A stretch of 15,698 nt of DNA, taken from contig JALVVQ010000076.1 of assembly GCA_027023325.1 (NCBI GenBank), forward strand, positions 1 through 15,698, read 5' to 3'. Under the pieces are notes generated by a model. The model saw only the letters and a list, made by a program, of their open reading frames with translations, was not told the origin of the DNA and searched no databases. Every line of letters begins with the position of its first letter. Within the stretch, counting starts at the first letter, position 1. This DNA is from Campylobacteraceae bacterium (GTDB lineage: Bacteria > Campylobacterota > Campylobacteria > Campylobacterales > Sulfurovaceae). Shown one piece after another: positions 1 to 4,910 of the stretch. A program made the position numbers and the translations under genes.

Positions 1-26
1 GAGGAAGTCCTCTAAGCGGAGTTAGA

Positions 27-32
27 TATAAT
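27..32 (+). promoter_or_regulatory. Candidate -10 box of the tuf promoter
   Basis: A perfect TATAAT lies 36 nt before the tuf start codon and would place transcription start near position 39-40, giving a leader of about 29 nt. No convincing -35 box is visible 17 bp upstream. That is usual for sigma-70 promoters in Campylobacterota, which rely on the -10 box and upstream T-rich periodicity. The window starts only 26 nt upstream, so more distal elements cannot be judged. Confidence 0.6.
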
Positions 33-68
33 ATCAGCCGCAAAATAAAATAGAGCTAGGAGAAAGAA

Positions 69-1277
69 ATGGCTAAAGAAAAATTTGAACGAACCAAACC
101 GCATGTCAATGTGGGTACTATTGGTCATGTAGACCACGGTAAAACAACACTGACTGCTGCGATCACAGCCGTACTTGCAACAAAGAACGACTCTGCATTT
201 ATGGATTATGATGCAATCGATAACGCGCCCGAAGAGAGAGAAAGAGGAATCACTATCGCTACTTCTCATGTCGAGTACGAGACAGAGAACAGACACTACG
301 CGCATGTTGACTGCCCAGGTCACGCTGACTATGTCAAAAATATGATTACAGGTGCTGCTCAGATGGATGGTGCGATTCTTGTTATCGCAGCAACTGATGG
401 ACCAATGGCGCAAACTAGAGAGCATATCCTTCTTTCTCGCCAGGTAGGTGTTCCTTATATTGTTGTATTCTTGAACAAAGAAGATCAGCTTGATGATGAG
501 GACAAAGAAGAGATGCTTGAGCTCGTAGAGATGGAAGTGCGTGAACTTCTTGAAGAGTACGAATTCCCAGGTGACGATACGCCTATCGTGGCTGGCTCTG
601 CATTCCAAGCATTAGAAGAGGCCAAAAAAGGTCAACTCGGTGAGTGGTCTGAAAAGATCATCAAGCTGATGGACGAAGTAGATACTTACATCCCAGAACC
701 AGAGAGAGATATTGATCAGGATTTCTTGATGCCTATTGAGGACATCTTCTCTATCCAGGGTCGTGGTACAGTTGTTACAGGTAAGATCGACAGAGGTCAG
801 GTCTGTGTAGGTGATTCTATCGAGATTGTAGGTATCAAAGATACTCAGACAACAACTGTTACGGGCGTTGAGATGTTCCGTAAAGAGATGGACTGTGGTC
901 AAGCTGGCGATAACTGCGGCGTGCTTATCCGTGGTATTGAGAAAGAAGCAGTACAAAGAGGTATGGTTCTTTGTAAGCCAGGTTCAATCACTCCGCATAT
1001 CAAGTTTGAAGGTGAAGTCTATATCCTCACCAAAGAGGAAGGTGGTAGACATACGCCATTCTTCAACAACTATAGACCTCAATTCTATGTAAGAACAACA
1101 GATGTTACTGGTTCTGTAACACTTCCAGAGGGCACAGAAATGGTTATGCCGGGAGACAATGTTAAAGTTGTTGTTGAGCTTATTGCGCCAGTTGCACTCG
1201 AAGAGGGTACTAGATTTGCTATTCGTGAAGGCGGTAGAACTGTTGGTGCTGGTGTTGTGTCTAAGGTTATCGAGTAG
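69..1277 (+). CDS. tuf: Translation elongation factor Tu (EF-Tu)
   Basis: This 402-residue protein is EF-Tu, the GTPase that delivers aminoacyl-tRNA to the ribosomal A site in the cytoplasm. The GTPase motifs are intact: GHVDHGKT (19-26), RGITI (59-63), DCPGH (81-85, including the catalytic His85), NKED (136-139) and GSA (176-178). Domain 2 begins around residue 215, and domain 3 ends in the conserved RFAIREGGRTVGAGVV block. The start is fixed by an AGGAGA ribosome-binding site at 58-63 and by the family N-terminus MAKEKFERTKPHVNVGTIGH. It is slightly longer than the E. coli protein (394 residues), with a few extra residues after NKED and near residues 186-191. The E. coli cysteines in NKCD and STCTG are absent (NKED, TTVTG), while cysteines occur at 246, 276, 283 and 302. 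It is followed by rpmG and secE, the usual Campylobacterota order. Confidence 0.99.
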   Translation: MAKEKFERTKPHVNVGTIGHVDHGKTTLTAAITAVLATKNDSAFMDYDAIDNAPEERERGITIATSHVEYETENRHYAHVDCPGHADYVKNMITGAAQMDGAILVIAATDGPMAQTREHILLSRQVGVPYIVVFLNKEDQLDDEDKEEMLELVEMEVRELLEEYEFPGDDTPIVAGSAFQALEEAKKGQLGEWSEKIIKLMDEVDTYIPEPERDIDQDFLMPIEDIFSIQGRGTVVTGKIDRGQVCVGDSIEIVGIKDTQTTTVTGVEMFRKEMDCGQAGDNCGVLIRGIEKEAVQRGMVLCKPGSITPHIKFEGEVYILTKEEGGRHTPFFNNYRPQFYVRTTDVTGSVTLPEGTEMVMPGDNVKVVVELIAPVALEEGTRFAIREGGRTVGAGVVSKVIE

Positions 1278-1288
1278 ACCCCTACTCG
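1271..1288 (+). promoter_or_regulatory. Hairpin overlapping the tuf stop codon
   Basis: CGAGTAG (1271-1277) pairs perfectly with CTACTCG (1282-1288) around the four-base loop ACCC. The 5' arm contains the tuf stop codon TAG (1275-1277). A short tail TTGACTTT follows, which is not a proper U-tract. It could be a weak terminator, an RNA-end stabiliser or a processing site that separates abundant tuf mRNA from the downstream genes. The pairing is directly visible; the role is inferred. Confidence 0.5.
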
Positions 1289-1314
1289 TTGACTTTAGGG
1301 CAATCACAAGGGAT

Positions 1315-1359
1315 TACCCCTACGGGGTTACTTTGTAGGGGTACCTCTTTGTAGGTGCC
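1315..1359 (+). promoter_or_regulatory. Nested, mutually exclusive inverted repeats upstream of rpmG
   Basis: TACCCCTAC (1315-1323) is a perfect 9-bp inverted repeat with GTAGGGGTA (1335-1343), with an 11-nt loop. A competing hairpin pairs GGTACCT (1340-1346) with AGGTGCC (1353-1359), with one G-U pair and a 6-nt loop. The two stems share 1340-1343 and cannot form together. A third short option, ACCCC/GGGGT at 1316-1320/1324-1328, competes with the first. The block ends about 10 nt before the rpmG ribosome-binding site. It might be a translational or transcriptional switch for rpmG and the genes beyond; that is inference. Confidence 0.4.
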
Positions 1360-1378
1360 TTGAAATATAGGAGATAGT

Positions 1379-1531
1379 ATGAGAGAAACAATTCACCTTG
1401 GATGTGAGAAGTGCACAAGAAGAAATTATCACACAACCAAGAATAAAAAAACCACTACAGGCAAACTTACATTGAAAAAGTACTGCAAGTGGTGTCGAGC
1501 ACACACTGAACACAAAGAGATGAAGCTCTAG
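1379..1531 (+). CDS. rpmG: 50S ribosomal protein L33, zinc-binding (C+) form
   Basis: This 50-residue protein is L33 of the large ribosomal subunit. It starts MRETIHLGCEKC and has two CxxC pairs, C9/C12 and C36/C39, forming the four-cysteine zinc ribbon of the C+ form. In organisms that carry both forms, the C- version lacking these cysteines replaces it under zinc limitation; only this copy is visible here. AGGAG at 1369-1373, five bases before ATG, supports the start. The gene is too short for a usual ORF length cutoff. It sits between tuf and tRNA-Trp, as in other Campylobacterota. An opposite-strand reading frame across it (1328-1546) is a shadow. Confidence 0.96.
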   Translation: MRETIHLGCEKCTRRNYHTTKNKKTTTGKLTLKKYCKWCRAHTEHKEMKL

Positions 1532-1560
1532 TAGCTTCTGTCTCATTGTGTCTAAGATTT

Positions 1561-1636
1561 AGGCCAATAGCTCAGTTGGTAGAGCACTGGTCTCCAAAAC
1601 CAGGTGCCGGGGGTTCGAGTCCCTCTTGGCCTGCCA
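1561..1636 (+). tRNA. trnW: tRNA-Trp (anticodon CCA)
   Basis: The 76-nt cloverleaf has a perfect 7-bp acceptor stem, AGGCCAA (1561-1567) with TTGGCCT (1626-1632), discriminator G1633 and an encoded CCA tail (1634-1636). The anticodon stem CTGGT/ACCAG closes the loop CTCCAAA, with CCA at positions 34-36. The D arm GCTC...GAGC and the T arm with loop TTCGAGT are standard. It lies 29 nt after rpmG and 19 nt before the secE start, so it is almost certainly transcribed inside the protein operon. RNase P and 3' processing would then release it from an mRNA. Confidence 0.98.
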
Positions 1637-1655
1637 CAACAAAAGGTAACATAAC

Positions 1656-1835
1656 ATGGGAAAATTAACAAAATTATTTAGAAACGCAAGAATCGAATTA
1701 GATAAAGTTATCTTTCCAACAAAAGTTCAGGTACGACAGGCATTTGTAGCGGTATTACTGGTTGTCGCCGTAATATCTATATTTTTAGCACTGGTTGATA
1801 TGACGATGTCAGCTATCGTTTCATCTACATTATAA
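1656..1835 (+). CDS. secE: Preprotein translocase subunit SecE
   Basis: This 59-residue protein is SecE, the small essential subunit that clamps the SecY channel in the inner membrane. An amphipathic N-terminal stretch (about 4-20) is followed by the family signature KVIFPTKVQVRQAF around 17-30, where the Pro-Thr corresponds to the WPT motif. One hydrophobic membrane span follows (about 29-47). This is the minimal single-span form; E. coli SecE has two extra helices. The start ATG has AAGG at 1643-1646, nine bases upstream. The stop is 12 nt before nusG, so the two genes are cotranscribed. This secE-nusG pairing is conserved in most bacteria. Confidence 0.95.
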   Translation: MGKLTKLFRNARIELDKVIFPTKVQVRQAFVAVLLVVAVISIFLALVDMTMSAIVSSTL

Positions 1836-1847
1836 GGAAGCGCACAG

Positions 1848-2378
1848 ATGGCTTATCAATGGTACGCAATACAAACCTACTCGGGCAGCGAAAAATCAGT
1901 CAAAGCAGGCATAGAGCAGTTGGCAAAAGATTATGGTCTTGAGGAGAAAGTGGAACAGGTTGTTGTTCCTACCGAAGAGGTCATTGAGGTCAAGAATGGC
2001 GAGAAGAAGATCACAGAGAGAACACTTTACTCTGGATATGTATTTGCCAGTGTTGATCTCGATACAGATCTTTGGCACAAAATACAGAGCTTGCCAAGAG
2101 TGTCTCGATTTATCGGAGAGCAAAAGACACCAACAGCACTGACTGATGCCGATATTAAAGTGATTTTGGACAAGATGGAGAACCAAGGTGCTCCTCGTCC
2201 CAAGGTAGACTTTGAGACAGGTGAAATGGTGCGTATTATTGATGGACCATTTGCGAACTTTACAGGCATGGTTGAAGAGTATGATCTTGACCATGGCAAA
2301 TTGAAGTTGAATGTTTCCATATTTGGTCGGAATACACCGGTTGAGATCCTTTATACACAAGTAGAGAAGATCATATAG
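1848..2378 (+). CDS. nusG: Transcription termination/antitermination protein NusG
   Basis: The 176-residue protein is NusG, the elongation factor that binds the RpoC clamp, modulates pausing and couples RNA polymerase to Rho or to ribosomal S10. The NGN domain (about 3-115) opens with QWYAIQTYSGSE and contains LYSGYVFASVDL and VSRFIGE. The KOW domain occupies about 122-176, starting FETGEMVRIIDGPFANFTG. Length and architecture are typical, with no extra domain as in RfaH or LoaP paralogues. The start is supported by GGAAG at 1836-1840, seven bases upstream. It lies directly before rplK, the standard arrangement. Confidence 0.98.
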   Translation: MAYQWYAIQTYSGSEKSVKAGIEQLAKDYGLEEKVEQVVVPTEEVIEVKNGEKKITERTLYSGYVFASVDLDTDLWHKIQSLPRVSRFIGEQKTPTALTDADIKVILDKMENQGAPRPKVDFETGEMVRIIDGPFANFTGMVEEYDLDHGKLKLNVSIFGRNTPVEILYTQVEKII

Positions 2379-2383
2379 TCCTG

Positions 2384-2407
2384 GGCTCAAGACTTAAAAG
2401 GTGAGCC
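2384..2407 (+). promoter_or_regulatory. Candidate rplK leader hairpin (possible L1 autoregulatory site)
   Basis: GGCTCA (2384-2389) pairs with TGAGCC (2402-2407) around a 12-nt purine-rich loop in the 57-nt nusG-rplK spacer. In E. coli and some other bacteria L1 represses the rplK-rplA mRNA by binding a structured site just before rplK. The position fits that role, but I cannot match a specific L1-binding motif, so the function is a guess from location. Confidence 0.3.
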
Positions 2408-2435
2408 ACTATCAATCTAATAGAAGGAAGTCAAA

Positions 2436-2861
2436 ATGGCAAAAAAAATTGCTGAAAAGTTCAAGATGATGATTCCAGCAGGTCAAGCCAACCCGTCACC
2501 ACCGGTTGGTCCTGCTCTAGGTCAAAGAGGTGTAAATATCATGGAATTCTGTAAAGCATTCAATGAGAAATCAAAAGACAAAATGGGCTTTAGAATCCCT
2601 GTAGTTGTGACTGTTTATGGGGACAAAAGCTTTACAATGGATCTCAAGCAGCCACCTGCGAGTGATCTTATCATGAAAGAAGCAGGTATCAAAAAGGGTA
2701 CAGATAACCCACTTTTGAACAAGGTAGCAACTATTTCTCAAGAGCAACTACAAAAAATTGTTGAGCTTAAGATCGCAGATCTTAATACAGACGACAAAGA
2801 AGTAGCAGCGAAAATTATTGCTGGTTCATGCAGAAGTATGGGTGTAGAAATAGCAGAGTAA
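2436..2861 (+). CDS. rplK: 50S ribosomal protein L11
   Basis: The 141-residue protein is L11, which with its 23S rRNA site forms the base of the GTPase-associated stalk and is needed for RelA sensing of uncharged tRNA. The N-terminal domain (about 1-70) carries the conserved Pro-rich GQANPSPPVGPALGQRGVNI (16-35), the face that binds thiostrepton in other bacteria. The C-terminal RNA-binding domain (about 71-141) has PPASDLIMKEAGI and ends near GSCRSMGV. A strong ribosome-binding site, AAGGAAG (2424-2430), lies five bases before ATG. Length matches the family. rplA follows after 57 nt. Confidence 0.98.
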   Translation: MAKKIAEKFKMMIPAGQANPSPPVGPALGQRGVNIMEFCKAFNEKSKDKMGFRIPVVVTVYGDKSFTMDLKQPPASDLIMKEAGIKKGTDNPLLNKVATISQEQLQKIVELKIADLNTDDKEVAAKIIAGSCRSMGVEIAE

Positions 2862-2918
2862 ATCTTTTTACCACTCGAGATTTCAAAGAAAGTGGGAGCA
2901 AAATAAGCGGAGAAAACT

Positions 2919-3623
2919 ATGGCAAAAAAAACAAGTAAAAGAACACAAACACTTCTAGAAAAGATTGATAAAACAAAAGTATATAGTGTAGATGAGGCGA
3001 TAGAGACTGCAAAAAGTCTCAAGTCAGCAAAATTTGACGAAACCTTTGAAGTGGTACTGCAGCTTAATGTAGATCCACGGCACGCAGACCAGATGGTTCG
3101 TGGCTCAGTAGTCATGCCTCACGGGACGGGTAAAAAAGTCACTGTGGCAGTCTTTGCCAAAGGCGAAAAAATAGATGAAGCCAAAGCAGCTGGTGCTGAC
3201 TTGGTAGATACGGATGCCTTGATTGAAGATATTCAAGCAGGCAATATCAACTTTGATACGGTGATTGCTACACCTGATATGATGGGTGTACTCGGAAAGG
3301 TAGCAAGAGTCTTGGGACCAAAAGGCTTGATGCCTAACCCAAAGACTGGTACCGTTACAATGGATGTAGCCACTGCTATCAATAATGCAAAAAGTGGACA
3401 GGTTAATTTCCGTGTGGATAAAAAAGGAAATGTTCATGCTGGTATTGGGAAAGTGAGCTTTAGTGTAGAGCAGCTCAAAGAAAACTTTATTGCATTTATG
3501 GAAAAAATCAATAAAGCCAAACCGGCAAGTGCAAAAGGAAGATATATCAAAAGTGGCGCACTGTCTTTGACTATGAGCCCTTCTGTAAAGCTTGATACCA
3601 CCGAGCTGATGGAGATAAAGTAA
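2919..3623 (+). CDS. rplA: 50S ribosomal protein L1
   Basis: The 234-residue protein is L1, which binds the 23S rRNA stalk at the E site and helps eject deacylated tRNA. In many bacteria it also represses its own operon. Visible signatures are LNVDPRHADQMVRGSVVMPHGTGK near residues 50-70 and the LGPKGLMPNPKTGTVT segment near 132-148, both central to domain II and the RNA-binding interface. The length is normal. GGAG at 2909-2912, six bases before ATG, supports the start. The preceding spacer (2862-2918) has only a weak CCACT/AGTGG repeat (2871-2875/2891-2895). Confidence 0.98.
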   Translation: MAKKTSKRTQTLLEKIDKTKVYSVDEAIETAKSLKSAKFDETFEVVLQLNVDPRHADQMVRGSVVMPHGTGKKVTVAVFAKGEKIDEAKAAGADLVDTDALIEDIQAGNINFDTVIATPDMMGVLGKVARVLGPKGLMPNPKTGTVTMDVATAINNAKSGQVNFRVDKKGNVHAGIGKVSFSVEQLKENFIAFMEKINKAKPASAKGRYIKSGALSLTMSPSVKLDTTELMEIK

Positions 3624-3642
3624 GTCTTTATCTAGAGATTAA

Positions 3643-3735
3643 TCTTAGGTCTAAGACAATAGGGGCGAAAGCTTAATGAGTCTTTCTAAAAAGAGAGATG
3701 TATCCGGAAGGATCCCTATTGTAGGTCGAAAGGAG
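3643..3735 (+). ncRNA. L10-leader-type RNA upstream of rplJ
   Basis: The 117-nt spacer before rplJ folds by eye into a three-way junction. ACAATAGGG (3656-3664) pairs with CCCTATTGT (3714-3722), perfect over 9 bp. Inside are a hairpin TCTTTCT/AGAGAGA (3681-3687/3692-3698, one G-U, loop AAAA) and a hairpin ATCC/GGAT (3702-3705/3710-3713) with the GNRA loop GGAA, which stacks directly on the closing stem. The unpaired-looking GCGAAAGCTTAATGAG (3665-3680) on the 5' side resembles the conserved internal loop of known L10 leaders. An upstream stem TCTTA/TAAGA (3643-3647/3652-3656) competes at one base. In the known family the L10-(L12)4 complex binds this RNA and represses rplJL translation. The ribosome-binding site AAAGGAG (3729-3735) begins seven bases after the closing stem. 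Confidence 0.75.
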
Positions 3736-3740
3736 AAAAA

Positions 3741-4226
3741 ATGACAAGAACTGAAAAAGAACAATTGGTTGCTGAAATGACTGCTGACTTCAAAGAAGCC
3801 GGCGCTATCGTTGTCTGTGATTATAAAGGCATGACTGTTCCTGATCTCGAAAGTGTTAGGGCTGATGCCAAAGTAGAAGGTAACAGTGTGAGAGTAATCA
3901 AAAATACACTCGCATCCATCGCATTGAAAAATGCAGGATGTGATGCGTTGGCACTCTCTGAGACTAATCTTGTAATTTGGGGTGAAACCCAAGTGTTGCC
4001 TTGTAAGGTAGCAGATAAAGCAGCAACAGCCTTTAAAGAAAAGTTCTCTATCAAAACAGGTTTGCTTGAAGGCAAAGTGGCAGACATTGAAACAATCAAT
4101 GCTATGGCAAAACTTCCGACCAGGGATGAGCTTATTGGTATGTTGCTTAATGTTTGGAATGCACCAGTGCAGAACTTTACAATTGGTCTACAAGCACTAG
4201 CAGATAAAAAAGACGCTGAGGCTTAA
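3741..4226 (+). CDS. rplJ: 50S ribosomal protein L10
   Basis: The 161-residue protein is L10, which anchors L12 dimers to the ribosome. The N-terminal RNA-binding domain (about 1-130) shows EKEQLVAEMTADFKEAGAIVVCDYKGMTVPDLESVR and VRVIKNTLASIA, both family signatures. The C-terminal helix (about 132-161) is the L12 docking site. Length is typical of the group. AAAGGAG five bases before ATG is the strongest ribosome-binding site in the window and sits just after the L10-leader fold, as expected for an autoregulated gene. The spacer to rplL contains a terminator-like hairpin. Confidence 0.98.
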   Translation: MTRTEKEQLVAEMTADFKEAGAIVVCDYKGMTVPDLESVRADAKVEGNSVRVIKNTLASIALKNAGCDALALSETNLVIWGETQVLPCKVADKAATAFKEKFSIKTGLLEGKVADIETINAMAKLPTRDELIGMLLNVWNAPVQNFTIGLQALADKKDAEA

Positions 4227-4234
4227 TGGTGGTG

Positions 4235-4281
4235 AGAGCTATTAGGCTCTTGGTCGGGGAACGATTCCCCAATTTTATTTT
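4235..4281 (+). terminator. Terminator-like hairpins between rplJ and rplL
   Basis: GGGGAA (4256-4261) pairs perfectly with TTCCCC (4265-4270) around CGA and is followed by AATTTTATTTT (4271-4281), an intrinsic-terminator layout with an A interrupting the T run. A smaller stem AGAGC/GCTCT (4235-4239/4246-4250) precedes it. Full termination would be paradoxical, because L12 is needed in four or more copies per L10. It may instead be a weak attenuator, a processing site, or a 5'-stabiliser for a separate rplL mRNA. Confidence 0.55.
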
Positions 4282-4304
4282 GTAAACACATAGAAGGATA
4301 TATT

Positions 4305-4676
4305 ATGGCAACAACAAAAGAAGATGTATTAGAGTTTATCTCTAACTTATCAGTACTTGAGCTCTCTGAGCTTGTAAAAGAGTTTGAAGAGAAATTTGGC
4401 GTTACAGCGCAGGCGACAGTAGTGGCTGCTGCTGGTGGTGGTGCGGCTGAGGCAGAAGATGAGCAGACTGAATTCAATGTTGTGCTTACTGATGCTGGCG
4501 CAAAGAAGATCAATGCAATTAAAGTAGTAAGAGCAATTACTGGTCTTGGTCTTAAAGAGGCGAAAGCTGCGGTTGAAGAGGTACCCAGTGTACTCAAAGA
4601 AGGTGTCTCCAAGGAAGAAGCAGAAGAAATCAAAAAACAGATCGAAGAGGCAGGTGCTTCTTGCGAACTTAAATAA
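4305..4676 (+). CDS. rplL: 50S ribosomal protein L7/L12
   Basis: The 123-residue acidic protein is L12, the multicopy stalk protein that recruits EF-Tu, EF-G and other translational GTPases. The N-terminal dimerisation and L10-binding domain (about 1-33) is followed by an Ala/Gly-rich hinge (about 38-52) with a GCT/GGT-repeat coding sequence. The globular C-terminal domain (about 54-123) contains the factor-binding segment KINAIKVVRAITGLGLKEAK. AAGGA at 4294-4298 supports the ATG. The C-terminus ends GASCELK; a cysteine there looks uncommon compared with E. coli GAEVEVK. Neighbours are rplJ upstream and the rpoB control region downstream. Confidence 0.98.
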   Translation: MATTKEDVLEFISNLSVLELSELVKEFEEKFGVTAQATVVAAAGGGAAEAEDEQTEFNVVLTDAGAKKINAIKVVRAITGLGLKEAKAAVEEVPSVLKEGVSKEEAEEIKKQIEEAGASCELK

Positions 4677-4690
4677 GTATTTACCAAGTT

Positions 4691-4722
4691 GTATGGCAGT
4701 TTCTGCTATACTTCTTGTTTGT
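4691..4722 (+). terminator. Attenuator-like hairpin between rplL and rpoB
   Basis: GTATGGCAG (4691-4699) pairs with CTGCTATAC (4703-4711) over 9 bp with one G-U pair and a TTT loop. It is followed by the T-rich tail TTCTTGTTTGT. It begins 15 nt after the rplL stop. Many bacteria have a partial terminator here so that ribosomal protein mRNA exceeds polymerase mRNA; E. coli has such an attenuator between rplL and rpoB. The structure is seen; its efficiency is unknown. Confidence 0.65.
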
Positions 4723-4751
4723 CAGTAAATTTTATGGACATAGTGACAAAC
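4717..4751 (+). repeat. Perfect 8-bp inverted repeat upstream of rpoB
   Basis: GTTTGTCA (4717-4724) and TGACAAAC (4744-4751) are exact reverse complements separated by 19 nt. The first arm lies within the tail of the preceding hairpin. It could form an RNA hairpin that competes with the terminator tail, or be a protein-binding site; nothing in the sequence decides which. Confidence 0.35.
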
Positions 4752-4829
4752 TATTCAGAGACATTTCATACCCTCTTGCTATAGCTTTTTTGTATGCCCA
4801 CAAACCAAATATGACAGAGTATTGACAAC

Positions 4830-4857
4830 ATTTTGGCACACAAAATTTTGGTAATAT
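4830..4857 (+). promoter_or_regulatory. Candidate rpoB promoter with overlapping palindrome
   Basis: An extended -10 element, TG-G-TAATAT (4849-4857), lies 53 nt before the rpoB start and predicts transcription from about position 4864. Just upstream is the palindrome CAAAATTTTG (4841-4850), and ATTTTGG occurs twice (4830-4836 and 4845-4851), spaced 15 bp apart. A TTGACA at 4822-4827 is 24 bp from this -10 box, too far to serve as its -35. A second weaker extended -10, TGCTATAGC (4777-4785), lies further upstream. The rest of the 234-bp spacer shows no gene. Confidence 0.55.
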
Positions 4858-4910
4858 GGCGGATATCTATCCCAACCCTTCACATCAACTAAACCAATAA
4901 AGGTTACCCA

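Noticed and set aside
1..26. Short GAGGA/TCCTC palindrome at the window edge
   Set aside because: The stem leaves only two loop bases and the upstream context is cut off, so it cannot be assigned to a terminator or an upstream gene.
12..608. 198-residue minus-strand frame over the tuf 5' end and promoter
   Set aside because: It is a shadow of tuf, with low-complexity Phe/Leu content and no homology that I recognise.
2871..2895. CCACT/AGTGG inverted repeat before rplA
   Set aside because: Five base pairs around a 15-nt loop is within chance expectation for a spacer of this composition.
4431..4438. GCTGGTGG, identical to the E. coli Chi site
   Set aside because: It comes from GCT/GGT codons of the L12 hinge, and E. 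coli Chi is not the recombination signal of this lineage.
4822..4827. TTGACA as a -35 box for rpoB
   Set aside because: It is 24 bp from the TAATAT box, and at 17 bp spacing only a poor ATTTTG sequence is found. Campylobacterota promoters usually lack a -35 box.
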